A stretch of DNA of 64,000 bases from Streptomyces tubercidicus (GCF_027497495.1 NZ_CP114205.1:2170001-2234000); one strand, 5' to 3'; shown: positions 33,701-43,504, counted from the first letter of the stretch. Notes: a model not told the origin generated them from the letters alone. Program-made: numbers and translations.

Positions 33701-34775
33701 CCGCCGTACGGCCCGCGTCGGCGACGGTCCGGCCCGCGGCGCGCAGCGCACGCTCGACCGCGCCGCAGATGCCGTCGTCGCCGGGCCGCAGCTCCGCACC
33801 GCGCAGCCAGACGGTCGGCGCGGGCGCGGGGCCCTGCGCCCGGCGGGCGGCCAGCCCGGCCAGTTCGGTGCTCCGCCCGGTCCCCGGCTCCCCCACCAGT
33901 CCCAGCACCCGTGCGCCCGCCGCCCCGCCGCCCGCCTCGAAGCGCGTGAACTCCGCGGTCACGTCCGGCCGTTCGACCGGCTCGCGCCACAGTCGTGGCC
34001 GGGCGGCGGAGTCCAGCGCCACTTCGGCGAGATGCCGGGCACCGGCCGGATTCAGCTCGCTGCCGTAGGCCGGGACGGTCGTTGCGTTGCGCTCCAGCAG
34101 CGCGGCGAGCGGGCCCCGTGGCGCGGCTTCGGCGACCGCGCGCAGCGGAATCGCGAAACCGCCCGCGCGGCGCCCGGGGGTCGCCCCCGGGCGGACCAAG
34201 CCGGGGGCCTGGGGATGCAGCGCGCTGCCGAGGACGCCGAGCACCACGCCGGTCCGGGCGTCCAGCACCGGCCCGCCGACCGCGGGTCCCCCCAGCCGCA
34301 GGGCCTCCCGGCCGCCCGCGCAGAGGCCGAGTTCCAGCGTTTCGTCGAGCAGATGGACGCGTGTGGTGGCCGTGTACATCACTCCGGAGCCCGGCCCGAC
34401 GACGGTGCCGTCCAGCCAGCCGCCGGCCCAGATCCGGGCGCGGGTGTCCGGGGCCGGCCGCCCGGTGGCGATGGGCAGCGGCGCGAGCCGGTGCGGTCCG
34501 AAACTGTCGGTCCGTACGAGGGCGAGCCCGGCCTCCGGAAGGGGCGTGATCGCCTCGGCCGCCACCAGGCAGGTCCATCCGCCGCCACCGGCCGCGCCGC
34601 CGCCCGCGCCGTCCGCCATGGGCTGCAGCACCAGCTGTGCCGCGCCGTCCACCGCTTCGTGGCTGGTGACCACGGTGCCGTCGTGGTCCGCGAGGAAGCC
34701 CGTACCCCGCGTCCGACCTGCCAGATCGCGGATACGTACCAGTGCCACGTCCGCATCGGCATCCAGCAATGCCAT
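30744..34775 (-). CDS. Trypsin-like domain (probably inactive) fused to P-loop NTPase and helical repeats
   Basis: A 1343-residue protein. Residues 1-~200 resemble a trypsin/HtrA-type fold (GTGFLADHDGTVVTSHEAVDG; AGLALVRTD). The position of the usual GDSGGP motif reads PAVGGPVLDARTG (about 162-174), so the nucleophile Ser appears to be replaced. A P-loop GEPGTGRST (about 290-298, Arg for Lys), a Walker B-like LLVLLDGPEE and an arm region recall STAND NTPases. After a Gly/Ser/Pro-rich linker (about 760-900) the C-terminus is Ala/Leu-rich helical repeats, HEAT-like. ATG at 34775 with GAGAGGA upstream. No signal peptide, so cytosolic. Possibly a signalling or defence-type sensor; function unknown. 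Confidence 0.82.
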   Translation of the reverse strand: MALLDADADVALVRIRDLAGRTRGTGFLADHDGTVVTSHEAVDGAAQLVLQPMADGAGGGAAGGGGWTCLVAAEAITPLPEAGLALVRTDSFGPHRLAPLPIATGRPAPDTRARIWAGGWLDGTVVGPGSGVMYTATTRVHLLDETLELGLCAGGREALRLGGPAVGGPVLDARTGVVLGVLGSALHPQAPGLVRPGATPGRRAGGFAIPLRAVAEAAPRGPLAALLERNATTVPAYGSELNPAGARHLAEVALDSAARPRLWREPVERPDVTAEFTRFEAGGGAAGARVLGLVGEPGTGRSTELAGLAARRAQGPAPAPTVWLRGAELRPGDDGICGAVERALRAAGRTVADAGRTAGDPAAATAQGVARTAAAAGCPLLVLLDGPEEMPTGLLRRLAEWTAATADWLSTAGVRLVIACRPEHWERAGALFPPGLLHRPHRPVPALPACVELGDLPQEAAERARAHYGLPPGTPATQDARHPLALRLLAEVQAALPQGDPAGPRADIGTPDRHQIFDAYLDLVCLRIAVRIAAAHRPALRGTAVRRLAAQVAGQVHEAARRCLRPGSGALDRTSFEEVFPRAAGWASAVLTEGLLVPAGTGYRFAHEEFAEWLQGAHVDLDLLPVPGHRVGPVVQALLRLAGREGSVQLTFRLAELVPMATAPTAGTPPPHAVDGRWWAARLLSGVLLRVPDARPYTGVLRLLADRITERSLRAGGFARTGLELFGPWFWERLALADEDRMDLLRRLLPADGVVGGRGPSSGGRGRSVGRMERGGGGGAVGLASSGSLSGDERGASSVSGGGSGLPSSGLVPSGSSSGPVPFGSSSSGSSVGDPASGDPAAPGDGSCSGRAFAPPPRVRVHPADEPSRRRPVDGPSDGRTRPSGTPRPIAGTRTGDGSPEAAADVGEAGAPRSSRFLDAAAELLCADPERMQPLLCAWFDDARPLQRLGGEEGDGPARPALPPEITVAAAAQALLHTHRQLALDALTEALVEAAHPKGDELMDALAEDEPAAVCRAVDRWAHDTRPERRAAAASYGLRAAPYVTAAADRALLRYAALCLLARTADSAHHGSALALLIGDSATRARFLDRALARFVAGDPQLPPTAFRAALADHPEPVLDAFRARLVGGAGPPVAAGLLRMLARTEEPVLAGRIDGLVRDCARHCPDRAARPVAEFIERRLERGPAARAALRPLAAELLTGYPVPVRCALAAVVAEVGSGDSAPLRRELLEVLLAQEASYGAPHGGYEEAGPDTRVLEALLQAAAEGAERRPAERTRELVHRTGTLLVRTPEGAARFDRRLVELGRRVPGFARRVQDWVAEEPGEWAAVVGPGARATLAGCHS

Positions 34776-35033
34776 CGTCGGTCCTCTCACCCTGTCCGTC
34801 CCCGGCACGGTAAGCAGGCGGTGATCGTCCCGACAGGGAGCGCTGCCAACGCGCCCCCGTCCACTCCTTGGTTCACTCCGAGCGCCTCACCGAATGAGTG
34901 AATGGCCGGAGCTTGTCGCTGAGCGGGCGGCGCCCGGCGCCCCGTATACGGCTGCGGCCATGCAGAAGGCCGGGGCCGAGCGCGCTTCCACGCCCGGACC
35001 CGGCCCTGCTGCTGTCAGGCCGCCTGCCCGCTG

Positions 35034-35963
35034 TTAAACGGCGAACACCGCCAGGCTCTTGGCCTTCCCGCCCTGGTTCTCCACCAGCGCCAGGAACCGG
35101 CCGTCCGGCCCGAAGGCCGCGACCGGGCCGTCGCCCTCGAAGCGCGGCATCGGGATCCGCGCGCCGTTGAGCAGCAGCCGTACCTGCTGCTCAGGGACAT
35201 CCCAGCGGGTGAACGCCGCGGCGGCCGCGTCACCGACCGGCATCACCGGCAGGCCCTCGCCCTCGGTGTCGTCCACCGCCGCCTGGAGCTGTTCGAGCGT
35301 GCGCGCCCGGTCCAGCTTGTACGGGCCGACGCGGGTGCGGCGCAGCGCGGTCAGATGGCCGCCGACCCCGAGCCCGGCCCCCAGATCGCGGGCCAGCGCG
35401 CGGATGTACGTACCCGACGAGCACTCGACGGAGACCAGCAGATCGGTCACCGGGGTGCCGTCCTCGGCCTCGGTCTCGTGCGCGGAGTGCAGCAGGAACG
35501 AGGAGACGGTCACCGGGCGGGCCGGGATCTCCACGTCCTCGCCGTCGCGGACCCGCGAGTACGAGCGCTTGCCGTTGATCTTGATGGCGCTGACCTTCGA
35601 CGGGACCTGCATGATCGCGCCGGACAGCCGGGCGACGCCCGCCTCGATGTCCTCGCGGGCGAGGCCGTGCGCCGGCTTCGACGCGGTGATCTCGCCCTCG
35701 GCGTCATCGGTGACGGTCGTCTGACCGAGCCGGATCGTGCCGACGTACTCCTTCTCCGTCAGCGCGAGATGGCCCAGCAGCTTGGTGGCCCGCTCGATGC
35801 CCAGGACGAGGACGCCGGTGGCCATCGGGTCGAGCGTGCCGGCGTGCCCGACCCTGCGGGTACGCGCCATCCCGCGCATCTTCGCCACCACGTCGTGCGA
35901 AGTGAAGCCGGCGGGCTTGTCGACGATGACGAGCCCGCCCGGCTTGTTGCTCTCACGCTTCAT
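35034..35963 (-). CDS. truB: tRNA pseudouridine(55) synthase TruB
   Basis: TruB isomerises U55 in the T-loop of tRNAs. The 309-residue protein carries the catalytic motif GHAGTLDPMATGVL (nucleophile Asp at about 45), plus KPAGFTSHDVV, YVGTIRLG, QVPSKVSAIKI and SVECSSGTYIRALARDLG, all family signatures. Its ATG overlaps the rbfA stop (ATGA, 4 nt), consistent with operon coupling. The C-terminal part (RWDVPEQQVRLLLNGARIP) is the usual PUA-like extension. Confidence 0.98.
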   Translation of the reverse strand: MKRESNKPGGLVIVDKPAGFTSHDVVAKMRGMARTRRVGHAGTLDPMATGVLVLGIERATKLLGHLALTEKEYVGTIRLGQTTVTDDAEGEITASKPAHGLAREDIEAGVARLSGAIMQVPSKVSAIKINGKRSYSRVRDGEDVEIPARPVTVSSFLLHSAHETEAEDGTPVTDLLVSVECSSGTYIRALARDLGAGLGVGGHLTALRRTRVGPYKLDRARTLEQLQAAVDDTEGEGLPVMPVGDAAAAAFTRWDVPEQQVRLLLNGARIPMPRFEGDGPVAAFGPDGRFLALVENQGGKAKSLAVFAV

Positions 35964-36415
35964 TCTGCCGCGGTGCCCTCGTCGTCCTCGTCCTCGCCCG
36001 GCTTGCGGTACGGGTCGGCCTCACCGGCGTACTGGGCGCCCGAGGAGACCTCCCGCACCTTGGCGTCCGAGGCGCGTGCCTTGTCGAGCAGGTCCTCGAT
36101 GGTCTTGGCGTTCTCCGGCAGGGCGTCCGCCACGAACGCCAGGGTCGGCGTGAACTTCGTACCGGCCGCCGCACCGACCGCGGAGCGCAGGATGCCCTTG
36201 GCGCTCTCCAGTCCGGCGGCGGCGCTGGCCCGCTCCTCGTCGTCCCCGTAGACCGTGTAGAAGACCGTAGCCTCCCGCAGGTCGCCGGTGACCCGGGTGT
36301 CCGTGATGGTCACATGCGAACCGAGCCGCGGGTCCTTGATACCGCGCTGCAGCTTCTGGGCGACCACCTCCCGGATGAGGTCCGCCAGCTTCTTCGCCCG
36401 CGCATTGTCGGCCAC
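35960..36415 (-). CDS. rbfA: 30S ribosome-binding factor RbfA
   Basis: RbfA assists 16S rRNA 5' processing and late 30S maturation. The 151-residue protein has the KH-like core (NARAKKLADLIREVVAQKLQ, DPRLGSHVTITDTRVTGDL, EATVFYTVYG) and an acidic C-terminal tail (about 120-151) typical of actinobacteria. The GTG at 36415 is chosen because AAGGAG lies upstream and VADNARAKKLAD is the family N-terminus; the extension to 36442 is not supported. It is upstream of and overlaps truB. Confidence 0.97.
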   Translation of the reverse strand: MADNARAKKLADLIREVVAQKLQRGIKDPRLGSHVTITDTRVTGDLREATVFYTVYGDDEERASAAAGLESAKGILRSAVGAAAGTKFTPTLAFVADALPENAKTIEDLLDKARASDAKVREVSSGAQYAGEADPYRKPGEDEDDEGTAAE

Positions 36416-36481
36416 TGGTCCGTCTCCTTCTTTCTTCCACAATTGTGCTTCCGCCGGCGACCGGACACCTGATCCCTCAGG

Positions 36482-36775
36482 TCAGTCCTCGTCGCCGTGC
36501 AGCCGTCGGCGTACCGACAGCAGCTCCACTTCGGGCCGTGCGGCGACCAGGCGCTCGCAGCGGTCCATGACATCGGTGAGATGCCCCGTGTCCCCGGAGA
36601 CCACCGCCAGGCCGATGGTGGCCCTGCGGTGCAGATCCTGGTCCCCGACCTCCGCGACGCTCACCGCGAATTTGCGGTGCAGCTCGGCGACGATCGGGCG
36701 GACGACGGAGCGCTTCTCCTTCAGCGACCGTACGTCGCCGAGAAGCAGGTCAAAGGACAGCGTCCCTACGTACAT
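36482..36775 (-). CDS. DUF503 (YlxP-like) protein
   Basis: A 97-residue member of the DUF503/YlxP family, small proteins encoded between infB and rbfA in many bacteria. MYVGTLSFDLLLGDVRSLKEKRSVVRPI is the family start, followed by FAVSVAEVGDQDLHRRATIGLAVVSGD. The ATG at 36775 is preferred to 36817 because it fits the family N-terminus, though no strong ribosome binding site is visible. Biochemical role not established; a link to ribosome maturation is suggested by neighbours. Confidence 0.93.
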   Translation of the reverse strand: MYVGTLSFDLLLGDVRSLKEKRSVVRPIVAELHRKFAVSVAEVGDQDLHRRATIGLAVVSGDTGHLTDVMDRCERLVAARPEVELLSVRRRLHGDED

Positions 36776-36867
36776 GCAAGGCGGGTCAAGCCACCCGTGG
36801 GGCCTTGGGGGCAGCACCTGGCGGCATCAGCCGGGGCAGTGCGTGTCTTTTCGAACCGTACACGGAA

Positions 36868-36916
36868 CGGCCGGGGCCGATCGACGGAAATTTCTTCCGC
36901 CGACCGGCCCCGGCCG
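36868..36916 (-). terminator. Hairpin after infB
   Basis: A 21-bp imperfect stem (36868-36888 with 36896-36916, about two to three mismatches) with an AT-rich loop, 64 nt past the infB stop. Probably a partial terminator within the nusA-infB-rbfA cluster. Confidence 0.65.
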
Positions 36917-36979
36917 GCCGCCCGCCCGTCGCGCGGCCACCACCCGGGTGGACCGCGCTAAGCGCGGGCTGCTGCACGG

Positions 36980-39900
36980 TCAGCCGCGCGGCTTCTCGCG
37001 CATCTCGTACGTCGCGATGACGTCGTCGATCTTGATGTCGTTGAAGTTTCCGAGGTTGATACCGCCCTCGAAGCCTTCGCGGATCTCGGTGACGTCGTCC
37101 TTGAAGCGGCGCAGGCCCTGGATGTTGAGGTCCTCCGCGACCACCTTGCCGTCGCGGATGAGGCGCGCCTTGGTGTTGCGCTTGACCTCGCCGGAGCGGA
37201 TGAGGACACCCGCGATGTTGCCGAGCTTGGACGAGCGGAAGATCTCGCGGATCTCCGCGGTACCGAGCTCGACCTCCTCGTACTCCGGCTTGAGCATGCC
37301 CTTGAGGGCCGCCTCGATCTCCTCGATCGCCTGGTAGATGACCGAGTAGTACCGGACGTCGACGCCCTCGCGCTCGGCCATCTGCGTCGCACGGCCTTCG
37401 GCGCGCACGTTGAAGCCGATGACGATCGCGTCGGAGCCGGACGCCAGGTTGATGTCGGTCTCCGTGACCGCACCGACGCCGCGGTGCAGCACCCGGATGT
37501 CGACCTCTTCGCCGACGTCGAGCTGGAGCAGCGAGGACTCCAGGGCCTCGACGGAACCAGAAGCGTCACCCTTGATGATGAGGTTGAGCTGCTGGACCTC
37601 GCCGGCCTTGAGCACCTTGTCCAGGTCCTCCAGGGACACCCTGCGGGTGCGCTTGGCGAAGGCGGCGTTGCGCTCGCGCGCCGCGCGCTTCTCGGCGATC
37701 TGACGGGCCGTACGGTCCTCGTCGACGACCAGGAAGTTGTCGCCGGCGCCCGGGACGTTGGTCAGACCCAGGACCAGGACGGGGGTCGACGGACCCGCTT
37801 CCTCGACGTTGTTGCCCTTGTCGTCGAACATCGCACGGACCCGGCCGTACGCGTCGCCGACCACCATCGTCTCGCCGACGCGCAGCGTGCCGCGCTGGAC
37901 GAGGACGGTCGCCACGGCGCCGCGGCCACGGTCGAGGTGGGCCTCGATCGCGATGCCCTGCGCGTCCTGCTCCGCGTTGGCGCGCAGGTCGAGCGAGGCG
38001 TCCGCGGTCAGCACGACCGCTTCGAGGAGCTCCTCGATGTTCTGGCCCTCACGGGCGGAGATGTCGACGAACATGGTGTCGCCGCCGTACTCCTCGGCCA
38101 CCAGACCGAACTCGGTGAGCTGACCGCGCACCTTGGTCGGGTCGGCGCCCTCGACGTCGATCTTGTTGACCGCGACCACGATCGGCACCTCGGCCGCCTT
38201 GGCGTGGTTCAGCGCCTCGATCGTCTGCGGCATGACACCGTCGTTGGCCGCCACCACGAGGATCGCGATGTCGGTCGACTTGGCACCACGGGCACGCATG
38301 GCGGTGAACGCCTCGTGACCGGGGGTGTCGATGAAGGTGATGCGACGCTCTTCGTCGTTGACCTCGGTCGCGACCTGGTAGGCACCGATGTGCTGGGTGA
38401 TGCCGCCGGCCTCGCCCGCGATGACGTTCGTCTTGCGGATCGCGTCGAGCAGCCGGGTCTTACCGTGGTCGACGTGACCCATGACGGTCACCACCGGCGG
38501 ACGCGCGACGAGCATGTCCTCGCCGCCCTCGTTCTCACCGAAGTCGATGTCGAAGGACTCCAGGAGCTCGCGGTCCTCCTCCTCCGGGCTGACGATCTCG
38601 ACGACGTAGTTCATCTCGTCGGCGAGCAGCTGCAGCGTCTCGTCGGAGACCGACTGGGTCGCGGTGACCATCTCGCCCAGGTTCAGCATGACCTGGACCA
38701 GCGACGCCGGGTTGGCGTTGATCTTCTCGGCGAAGTCCGTCAGCGAGGCACCACGCGACAGGCGAACCGTCGCGCCGTTGCCGCGCGGCAGCATGATGCC
38801 GCCCACCGACGGGGCCTGCATGGCCTCGTACTCCTGACGCCTCTGCCGCTTCGACTTACGGCCACGACGCGCCGGACCGCCGGGACGGCCGAACGCACCC
38901 TGCGTGCCACCACGGCCACCGGGACCGCCGGGACGGCCACCGAAGCCGGGACGACCGCCGAAGCCGCCGCCACCACCGGGGCCACCGCCACCGGGACGAC
39001 CGGCGAAACCGCCGCCGCCACCCGGACGGCCGCCACCGCCGCCACCGGGACGACCGGCGAAGCCGCCGCCGCCACCGGGACGACCGCCGCCACCGGGACG
39101 ACCGGCACCGCCGGGACCACGGCCACCGCCACCGCCGGGGCCCGGACGCGGGCCGGCAGCGGGACGCTGCGGCATCATGCCCGGGTTCGGGCGGTTACCG
39201 CCGCCACCACCGGGACGCGGGGCGCCGCCGGGGGCCGCACCCTGCGGACGGGGCATACCACCGGGGGTGGGACGCGCGCCGCCCTGGCCGCCGCCCTGGG
39301 GACGGGGACCGCCCTGGCCGCCGCCCTGCGGACGCGGACCGCCGGGACCACCCTGGCCGCCGGGACGCGGGGCGCCGCCGGGACGGGGGGCCTGCGGACG
39401 GGCCATGCCCGTGGAGCCACCGGACGTGAACGGGTTGTTGCCCGGACGGGGGCCGGACGGCCGGCCGCCGGGACGCGGGCCCGGACGCTCGCCGCCGGGA
39501 CGCGGAGCGTTACCGCGGCCCTGACCGCCCTGGCCGCCCTGACCACCCTGGCCGGGCGCCGGACGGGCCGGACGCGGAGCCGGGGCACCGGGACGGGGAG
39601 CCGACTGGCCGGCGGCGGGAGCGGCCGGCGCGGACGGCGGAGCCTGGAACTCGGGCTGCGCGGGGGCGGCCGGAGCGGGCTTGGGTGCCGCGGGGCGCGC
39701 CGGGGTGGGGCGCGGGCCCGGGGTGGGGCCGGCGGCGGGAGTGCTCTTGGGAGCCACCGGGGCCTCGGGGGCCTTCGGTGCCTCGGGGGCTGCCGGAGCC
39801 GCGGGGCCCGGCTTGGGGGCGCCCGGCTTCGGGGCAGCGGGACGCTCCCCGGCTGCCTTGGCGGCGCGGGGGGTACCCGCGGCCTGCGCCGGGGACGGCG

Positions 39901-40126
39901 CGGACGGCTTCGCGGGGGCCGACTTACGGGGTGCCGCGGGCTTACCGGCGGCGCGGCCGTTGCCGCTGCCTGCCTGGAAAGCGTCGGTCAGCTTTCGAAC
40001 AACCGGCGCCTCGATCGTCGAGGACGCCGAACGGACGAATTCACCAAGTTCTTGGAGCTTGGCCATGACGACCTTGCTCTCAACGCCGAACTCCTTGGCG
40101 AGTTCGTATACCCGGACCTTAGCCAC
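36980..40126 (-). CDS. infB: Translation initiation factor IF-2
   Basis: IF-2 is the GTPase that places initiator tRNA on the 30S subunit and promotes subunit joining. The 1048-residue protein begins with an IF2_N module ([20 protein letters not shown]). It then has a very long Pro/Ala/Gly/Arg-rich linker (about 60-420, with repeated [21 protein letters not shown] units), a second N module and the G domain. G motifs: GHVDHGKT (about 549-556), DTPGHE (about 600) and NKID (about 653). Domains II-IV follow to the end. The GTG at 40126 has AAGGAG upstream. The Gly/Arg linker is longer than in enterobacteria but normal for Streptomyces. Confidence 0.97.
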   Translation of the reverse strand: MAKVRVYELAKEFGVESKVVMAKLQELGEFVRSASSTIEAPVVRKLTDAFQAGSGNGRAAGKPAAPRKSAPAKPSAPSPAQAAGTPRAAKAAGERPAAPKPGAPKPGPAAPAAPEAPKAPEAPVAPKSTPAAGPTPGPRPTPARPAAPKPAPAAPAQPEFQAPPSAPAAPAAGQSAPRPGAPAPRPARPAPGQGGQGGQGGQGRGNAPRPGGERPGPRPGGRPSGPRPGNNPFTSGGSTGMARPQAPRPGGAPRPGGQGGPGGPRPQGGGQGGPRPQGGGQGGARPTPGGMPRPQGAAPGGAPRPGGGGGNRPNPGMMPQRPAAGPRPGPGGGGGRGPGGAGRPGGGGRPGGGGGFAGRPGGGGGGRPGGGGGFAGRPGGGGPGGGGGFGGRPGFGGRPGGPGGRGGTQGAFGRPGGPARRGRKSKRQRRQEYEAMQAPSVGGIMLPRGNGATVRLSRGASLTDFAEKINANPASLVQVMLNLGEMVTATQSVSDETLQLLADEMNYVVEIVSPEEEDRELLESFDIDFGENEGGEDMLVARPPVVTVMGHVDHGKTRLLDAIRKTNVIAGEAGGITQHIGAYQVATEVNDEERRITFIDTPGHEAFTAMRARGAKSTDIAILVVAANDGVMPQTIEALNHAKAAEVPIVVAVNKIDVEGADPTKVRGQLTEFGLVAEEYGGDTMFVDISAREGQNIEELLEAVVLTADASLDLRANAEQDAQGIAIEAHLDRGRGAVATVLVQRGTLRVGETMVVGDAYGRVRAMFDDKGNNVEEAGPSTPVLVLGLTNVPGAGDNFLVVDEDRTARQIAEKRAARERNAAFAKRTRRVSLEDLDKVLKAGEVQQLNLIIKGDASGSVEALESSLLQLDVGEEVDIRVLHRGVGAVTETDINLASGSDAIVIGFNVRAEGRATQMAEREGVDVRYYSVIYQAIEEIEAALKGMLKPEYEEVELGTAEIREIFRSSKLGNIAGVLIRSGEVKRNTKARLIRDGKVVAEDLNIQGLRRFKDDVTEIREGFEGGINLGNFNDIKIDDVIATYEMREKPRG

Positions 40127-40287
40127 TTCGCTCCTTCTAGGTCCGGGTTTGTCCACCGGACCGTCGCTACTTCATGGGCGTACTCATCGCGTACTCATCG
40201 AGTGCTCATCGCAATCTCGACCTACTTCCGACTCGCGAGGTACCTGACCGCACGGTTTTCCGTGCGCTGTGCATGTCGTGCTGTGCG

Positions 40288-40575
40288 TTATTGCAGGGGC
40301 TGCTCGGAACGTTCGACGGACCGGCGCAAGGCCGTGGTGTCGAACGGTCCCCGGGCCCGGTAGGCCCGGTTGAACGCCCGGCGGCGAACCGCCAGGTCGA
40401 GGCAGACCAGTGTCGGGTGCACATAAGCACCCCGGCCGGGCAGCGTACCGCGAGGATCGGGGACGCACTCACCCTCGATCTCCACGATGCGCAGCAAATC
40501 GCCCTTGGCCGCTCGCTCCCGGCATCCCAGACAGGTGCGCTCAGGGCATGCGCGGGCATGCGTCCGGCCAGACAC
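40288..40575 (-). CDS. YlxR family RNA-binding protein (DUF448)
   Basis: A 95-residue YlxR-like protein with PERTCLGCRERAAKGDLLRIV and GRGAYVHPTLVCLDLAVRRRAFNRAY, the family hallmarks. YlxR proteins are small nucleic-acid-binding factors encoded between nusA and infB. GTG at 40575 with GAGGTAG upstream; several longer frames overlap but lack family support. Located between nusA and infB, the standard operon position. Confidence 0.95.
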   Translation of the reverse strand: MSGRTHARACPERTCLGCRERAAKGDLLRIVEIEGECVPDPRGTLPGRGAYVHPTLVCLDLAVRRRAFNRAYRARGPFDTTALRRSVERSEQPLQ

Positions 40576-40710
40576 TGCTTAAGTCTACCTCCCCGCGCCG
40601 CTCCGGCCCCGATGGGGTGAAGGCCGGACGGCTGCTCAGAATTCCCGGTCGGGCGCCGCGGCACCACCGATTTTCGGGGGCCGCGGCGCCACCGGCCGCC
40701 TTGGACGGTC

Positions 40711-41709
40711 TCAGTCCTCCGGCGCGTGCTCGGTGTCCGGGCGGATGTCGATCCGCCAGCCCGTGAGACGGGCGGCGAGCCGGGCGTTCTGCCCTTCCTT
40801 GCCGATGGCCAGTGACAGCTGGTAATCGGGCACCGTGACCCGGGCGGAGCGCGCCGCCAGGTCCACGACCTCGACCTTGCTGACCCGGGCCGGCGACAGC
40901 GCGTTCGCCACCAGCTCGGCCGGGTCGTCCGACCAGTCCACGATGTCGATCTTCTCGCCGTGCAGCTCGGCCATCACGGCGCGCACCCGGCCGCCCATCG
41001 GGCCGATGCAGGCGCCCTTGGCGTTCAGGCCCGAGCGCACCGACCGTACGGCGATCTTGGTGCGGTGGCCGGCCTCGCGGGCGATGGCGGAGATCTCCAC
41101 CGAGCCGTCCGCGATCTCCGGGACCTCCATGGCGAAGAGCTTCTTCACCAGATTGGGGTGGGTGCGCGAGAGCGTCACGGACGGGCCGCGGACGCCCTTG
41201 ACCACCCGTACGACGTACGAGCGCAGCCGGGTGCCGTGCGCGTAGTCCTCGCCCGGGACCTGCTCCTGCACCGGCAGGATGGCCTCCAGGCGGCCGATGT
41301 CGACCAGGACGTTCTTGGGGTCCTTGCCCTGCTGGACGACGCCGGTGACGACATCGCCCTCCCGTCCGGCGTACTCACCGAACGTGATCTCCTCCTCGGC
41401 GTCCCGCAGCCGCTGCAGGATGACCTGCTTGGCGGTGGTCGCCGCGATCCGCCCGAAGCCGGAGGGGGTGTCGTCGAACTCGCGGGGCTCCTCGCCCTCC
41501 GGCAGGTCCGACAGGTCCTCGGCGTTCTCCTTGGCCCACACCGTCACATGACCGGTGTTGCGGTCCAGCTCCACCCGCGCCCGGCGGCGGCTGCCCTCGG
41601 TGCGGTGGTAGGCAATGAGGAGGGCCGACTCGATCGCCTCGACCAGCAGGTCGAACGAGATCTCCTTCTCCCGCACCAGTCCCCGCAGGGCACTCATGTC
41701 GATATCCAC
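40711..41709 (-). CDS. nusA: Transcription termination/antitermination factor NusA
   Basis: NusA binds RNA polymerase and modulates pausing, termination and antitermination. The 332-residue protein has the N-terminal RNAP-binding domain ([33 protein letters not shown]), an S1 domain ([21 protein letters not shown]) and two KH domains ([43 protein letters not shown]). It lacks the C-terminal acidic repeats of enterobacteria, normal for actinobacteria. GTG start with GGAGGAGG upstream, 2 nt after the rimP stop. Confidence 0.98.
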   Translation of the reverse strand: MDIDMSALRGLVREKEISFDLLVEAIESALLIAYHRTEGSRRRARVELDRNTGHVTVWAKENAEDLSDLPEGEEPREFDDTPSGFGRIAATTAKQVILQRLRDAEEEITFGEYAGREGDVVTGVVQQGKDPKNVLVDIGRLEAILPVQEQVPGEDYAHGTRLRSYVVRVVKGVRGPSVTLSRTHPNLVKKLFAMEVPEIADGSVEISAIAREAGHRTKIAVRSVRSGLNAKGACIGPMGGRVRAVMAELHGEKIDIVDWSDDPAELVANALSPARVSKVEVVDLAARSARVTVPDYQLSLAIGKEGQNARLAARLTGWRIDIRPDTEHAPED

Positions 41710-41711
41710 GG

Positions 41712-42233
41712 CTACGCCTCCTCCTTGTTCTCGTCGGTCTTCTCGTCGTGCTTGTCGGCCTTGCGGTTGAACTCCAGCTCGACACGCGCCTTGGCGATCT
41801 CGTCGAAGGAGACCCGGCGGGCGGTCGGCTTGCGGCCCTTGACGCCCGGCACCTCAAGGTCCAGTCCGGCGTCGTCGACGGCGATGATCCGGGCCACCAG
41901 CTCCCCGCCTTCGTGGAGTTGGGCCTTGATGAGCCGGCCGACGGCGCGGCGGTAGTGCCGCAGCTCGGTCAGCGGGCGGTCGGCGCCGGGCGAGGTCACC
42001 TCAAGGGTGTACGGGGCGCCGCCCATCACGTCGGAGTCGTCCAGGGACTCGGAGACCTCGCGGCTCAGCGCGGCGCACTCGTCCAGCTGGACGCCCTCGT
42101 CGGAATCGACCACGATCCTCAGCACCCGCCGCTTGCCTGCCGGTGTCACCTCGATCTCTTCCAGATCCAGGTCGCGCGCGGCGATGAGCGGTTCAAGCAG
42201 TCCGCGCAGCCTCTCGCTCTGGGTGGTGCTCAT
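41712..42233 (-). CDS. rimP: Ribosome maturation factor RimP
   Basis: RimP is needed for 30S maturation. The 173-residue protein shows [68 protein letters not shown] (the conserved SPG-DRPL motif) and the C-terminal SH3-like domain. ATG at 42233 with GAGGAG upstream. First gene of the rimP-nusA-ylxR-infB-DUF503-rbfA-truB cluster, divergent from a lipoprotein gene. Confidence 0.97.
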   Translation of the reverse strand: MSTTQSERLRGLLEPLIAARDLDLEEIEVTPAGKRRVLRIVVDSDEGVQLDECAALSREVSESLDDSDVMGGAPYTLEVTSPGADRPLTELRHYRRAVGRLIKAQLHEGGELVARIIAVDDAGLDLEVPGVKGRKPTARRVSFDEIAKARVELEFNRKADKHDEKTDENKEEA

Positions 42234-42351
42234 CCGGGTGACTCCTCGGCCGCGTGTGCTGTTGTGGGTAGGTCGCGTGTCGGGTCAAAGCCTATCGGTT
42301 CCGGCGGGGTACTGACGATTCGGTGGGTGGTCACGGATACTCTCGCCTGCG

Positions 42352-42939
42352 GTGATCACTACGGAAGACCCCGGGAAGTGCAACGTGCCGAAAGTGGCGT
42401 ACGCGCGCAGAAGGACCCTGCTGGCCGGTGCCGCCCTCGGGGGCGCGGCCCTGCTCACGGGCTGCTCCGAGGACTCCGGCCCCGGCCGGCCCGAGCACTC
42501 CGCCGCCGCCGAACGGCTGCGCAAGCGCTCGGCCCGCGACAGCTCGGCACTGCTGGCGCGCTATGACGCGACGCTCGCCGCGCATCCGGCGCTGGAGTCG
42601 CGGCTGCGCCCGCTGCGCGCCGAAGTCGCCCGGCACGCCGAGGCGTTCGGCGACGACCGGCCCGCGGCCTCACCCAGTGGCGGCGCCTCGGACGGCCCGG
42701 CGCACGACGCCGGAGCGCCCGCGTCCGGTCCGTCGCCGCAGGACGCCCGGTCCTCGGGCCCGGCAGTTCCCCAAGACGAGCGGGCCGCCCGCTCGGCACT
42801 CGCCGACGCCGAGCGCCGGCTCGCCGACGCCCGCACCAAGGCGCTGCTCGCCGCGCCCCCGGAACTGGCCCGGCTGCTGGCCTCGGTCGCGGCGGCCGGT
42901 GCGGTGCACGCGTATCTGCTGGCGGAGCGGGCCGGATGA
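42352..42939 (+). CDS. Putative lipoprotein
   Basis: A 195-residue exported protein. Residues 15-38 (AYARRRTLLAGAALGGAALLTGC) form a lipoprotein signal peptide with lipobox LTGC, so mature protein would be lipid-anchored outside the membrane. The rest is Ala/Arg-rich helical with a Pro/Ser-rich linker (about 103-143). Starts: GTG 42352, possibly leaderless because a GATACT-like -10 lies 10 nt upstream, or GTG 42385 preceded by GGGAAG. It precedes a DUF4439 ferritin-like gene with which it forms a likely unit. Function unknown. Confidence 0.82.
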   Translation: MITTEDPGKCNVPKVAYARRRTLLAGAALGGAALLTGCSEDSGPGRPEHSAAAERLRKRSARDSSALLARYDATLAAHPALESRLRPLRAEVARHAEAFGDDRPAASPSGGASDGPAHDAGAPASGPSPQDARSSGPAVPQDERAARSALADAERRLADARTKALLAAPPELARLLASVAAAGAVHAYLLAERAG

Positions 42940-42985
42940 CGGGCACGGCGGGGCACAGGGCGGAAACCAGCGAAGGGGCGTGCGG

Positions 42986-43504
42986 ATGACGGCCGGAAGG
43001 ACGCGCGGCAGCAGCAGGCGCGACAGCGACGGCGGCGGGCACGAGGAGCTGACGGCGGTGCAGGCGGCGCTGGCCGCCGAGCATGCCGCGGTGTACGGCT
43101 ACGGCGTGGTCGGCGGGCGGATCGCCGGTGACCGGCGCACGGAGGCACAGGCGGCGTACGACGGACATCGCGCACGCCGGGACGCGCTGCGCCACGTGGT
43201 GCGCGACCTGGGCGGTACCCCGCAGGCCGCGGCGGCCGCCTACGAGCTGCCCTTCCCGGTGCCGGACGCGGCGGCCGCGGCCCGGCTGGCGGCGGAGCTG
43301 GAGGACCGGCTGGCCGCCGTGTACGCGGATCTCGTACGGGCCGGCGGTGCGGTCCGGCGGCGAGAGGCGGCGGCCGCGCTGCGGGAGGCGGCGGTCCGGT
43401 CGGTGCGCTGGCGCGGCAGCGGCGTAGCCTTCCCTGGGCTCGCCGAGCGGCCCGCGGACGCCGCGCCGACCGGCTCCGCGAGCGCCGCCGCGGGCGCGCT
43501 CTGA
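42986..43504 (+). CDS. Ferritin-like domain protein (DUF4439)
   Basis: A 172-residue helical protein. EELTAVQAALAAEHAAVYGYGVVG, AYDGHRARRDALRHVV and AAYELPFPVPDAAAAARLAAELED match the DUF4439 ferritin-like four-helix-bundle family (metal-ligand-like Glu and His in the first two helices). ATG at 42986 with AAGGGG upstream; the track of open frame extending from 42428 is out of the neighbouring lipoprotein's frame and is not used. No signal peptide. Metal binding is inferred from the fold. Confidence 0.88.
   Translation: MTAGRTRGSSRRDSDGGGHEELTAVQAALAAEHAAVYGYGVVGGRIAGDRRTEAQAAYDGHRARRDALRHVVRDLGGTPQAAAAAYELPFPVPDAAAAARLAAELEDRLAAVYADLVRAGGAVRRREAAAALREAAVRSVRWRGSGVAFPGLAERPADAAPTGSASAAAGAL

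Noticed and set aside
36980..40126. Repeated Gly/Arg units in IF-2 as an unusual new domain
   Set aside because: A long Gly/Pro/Arg-rich linker is normal in Streptomyces IF-2, so it is not listed as a finding.
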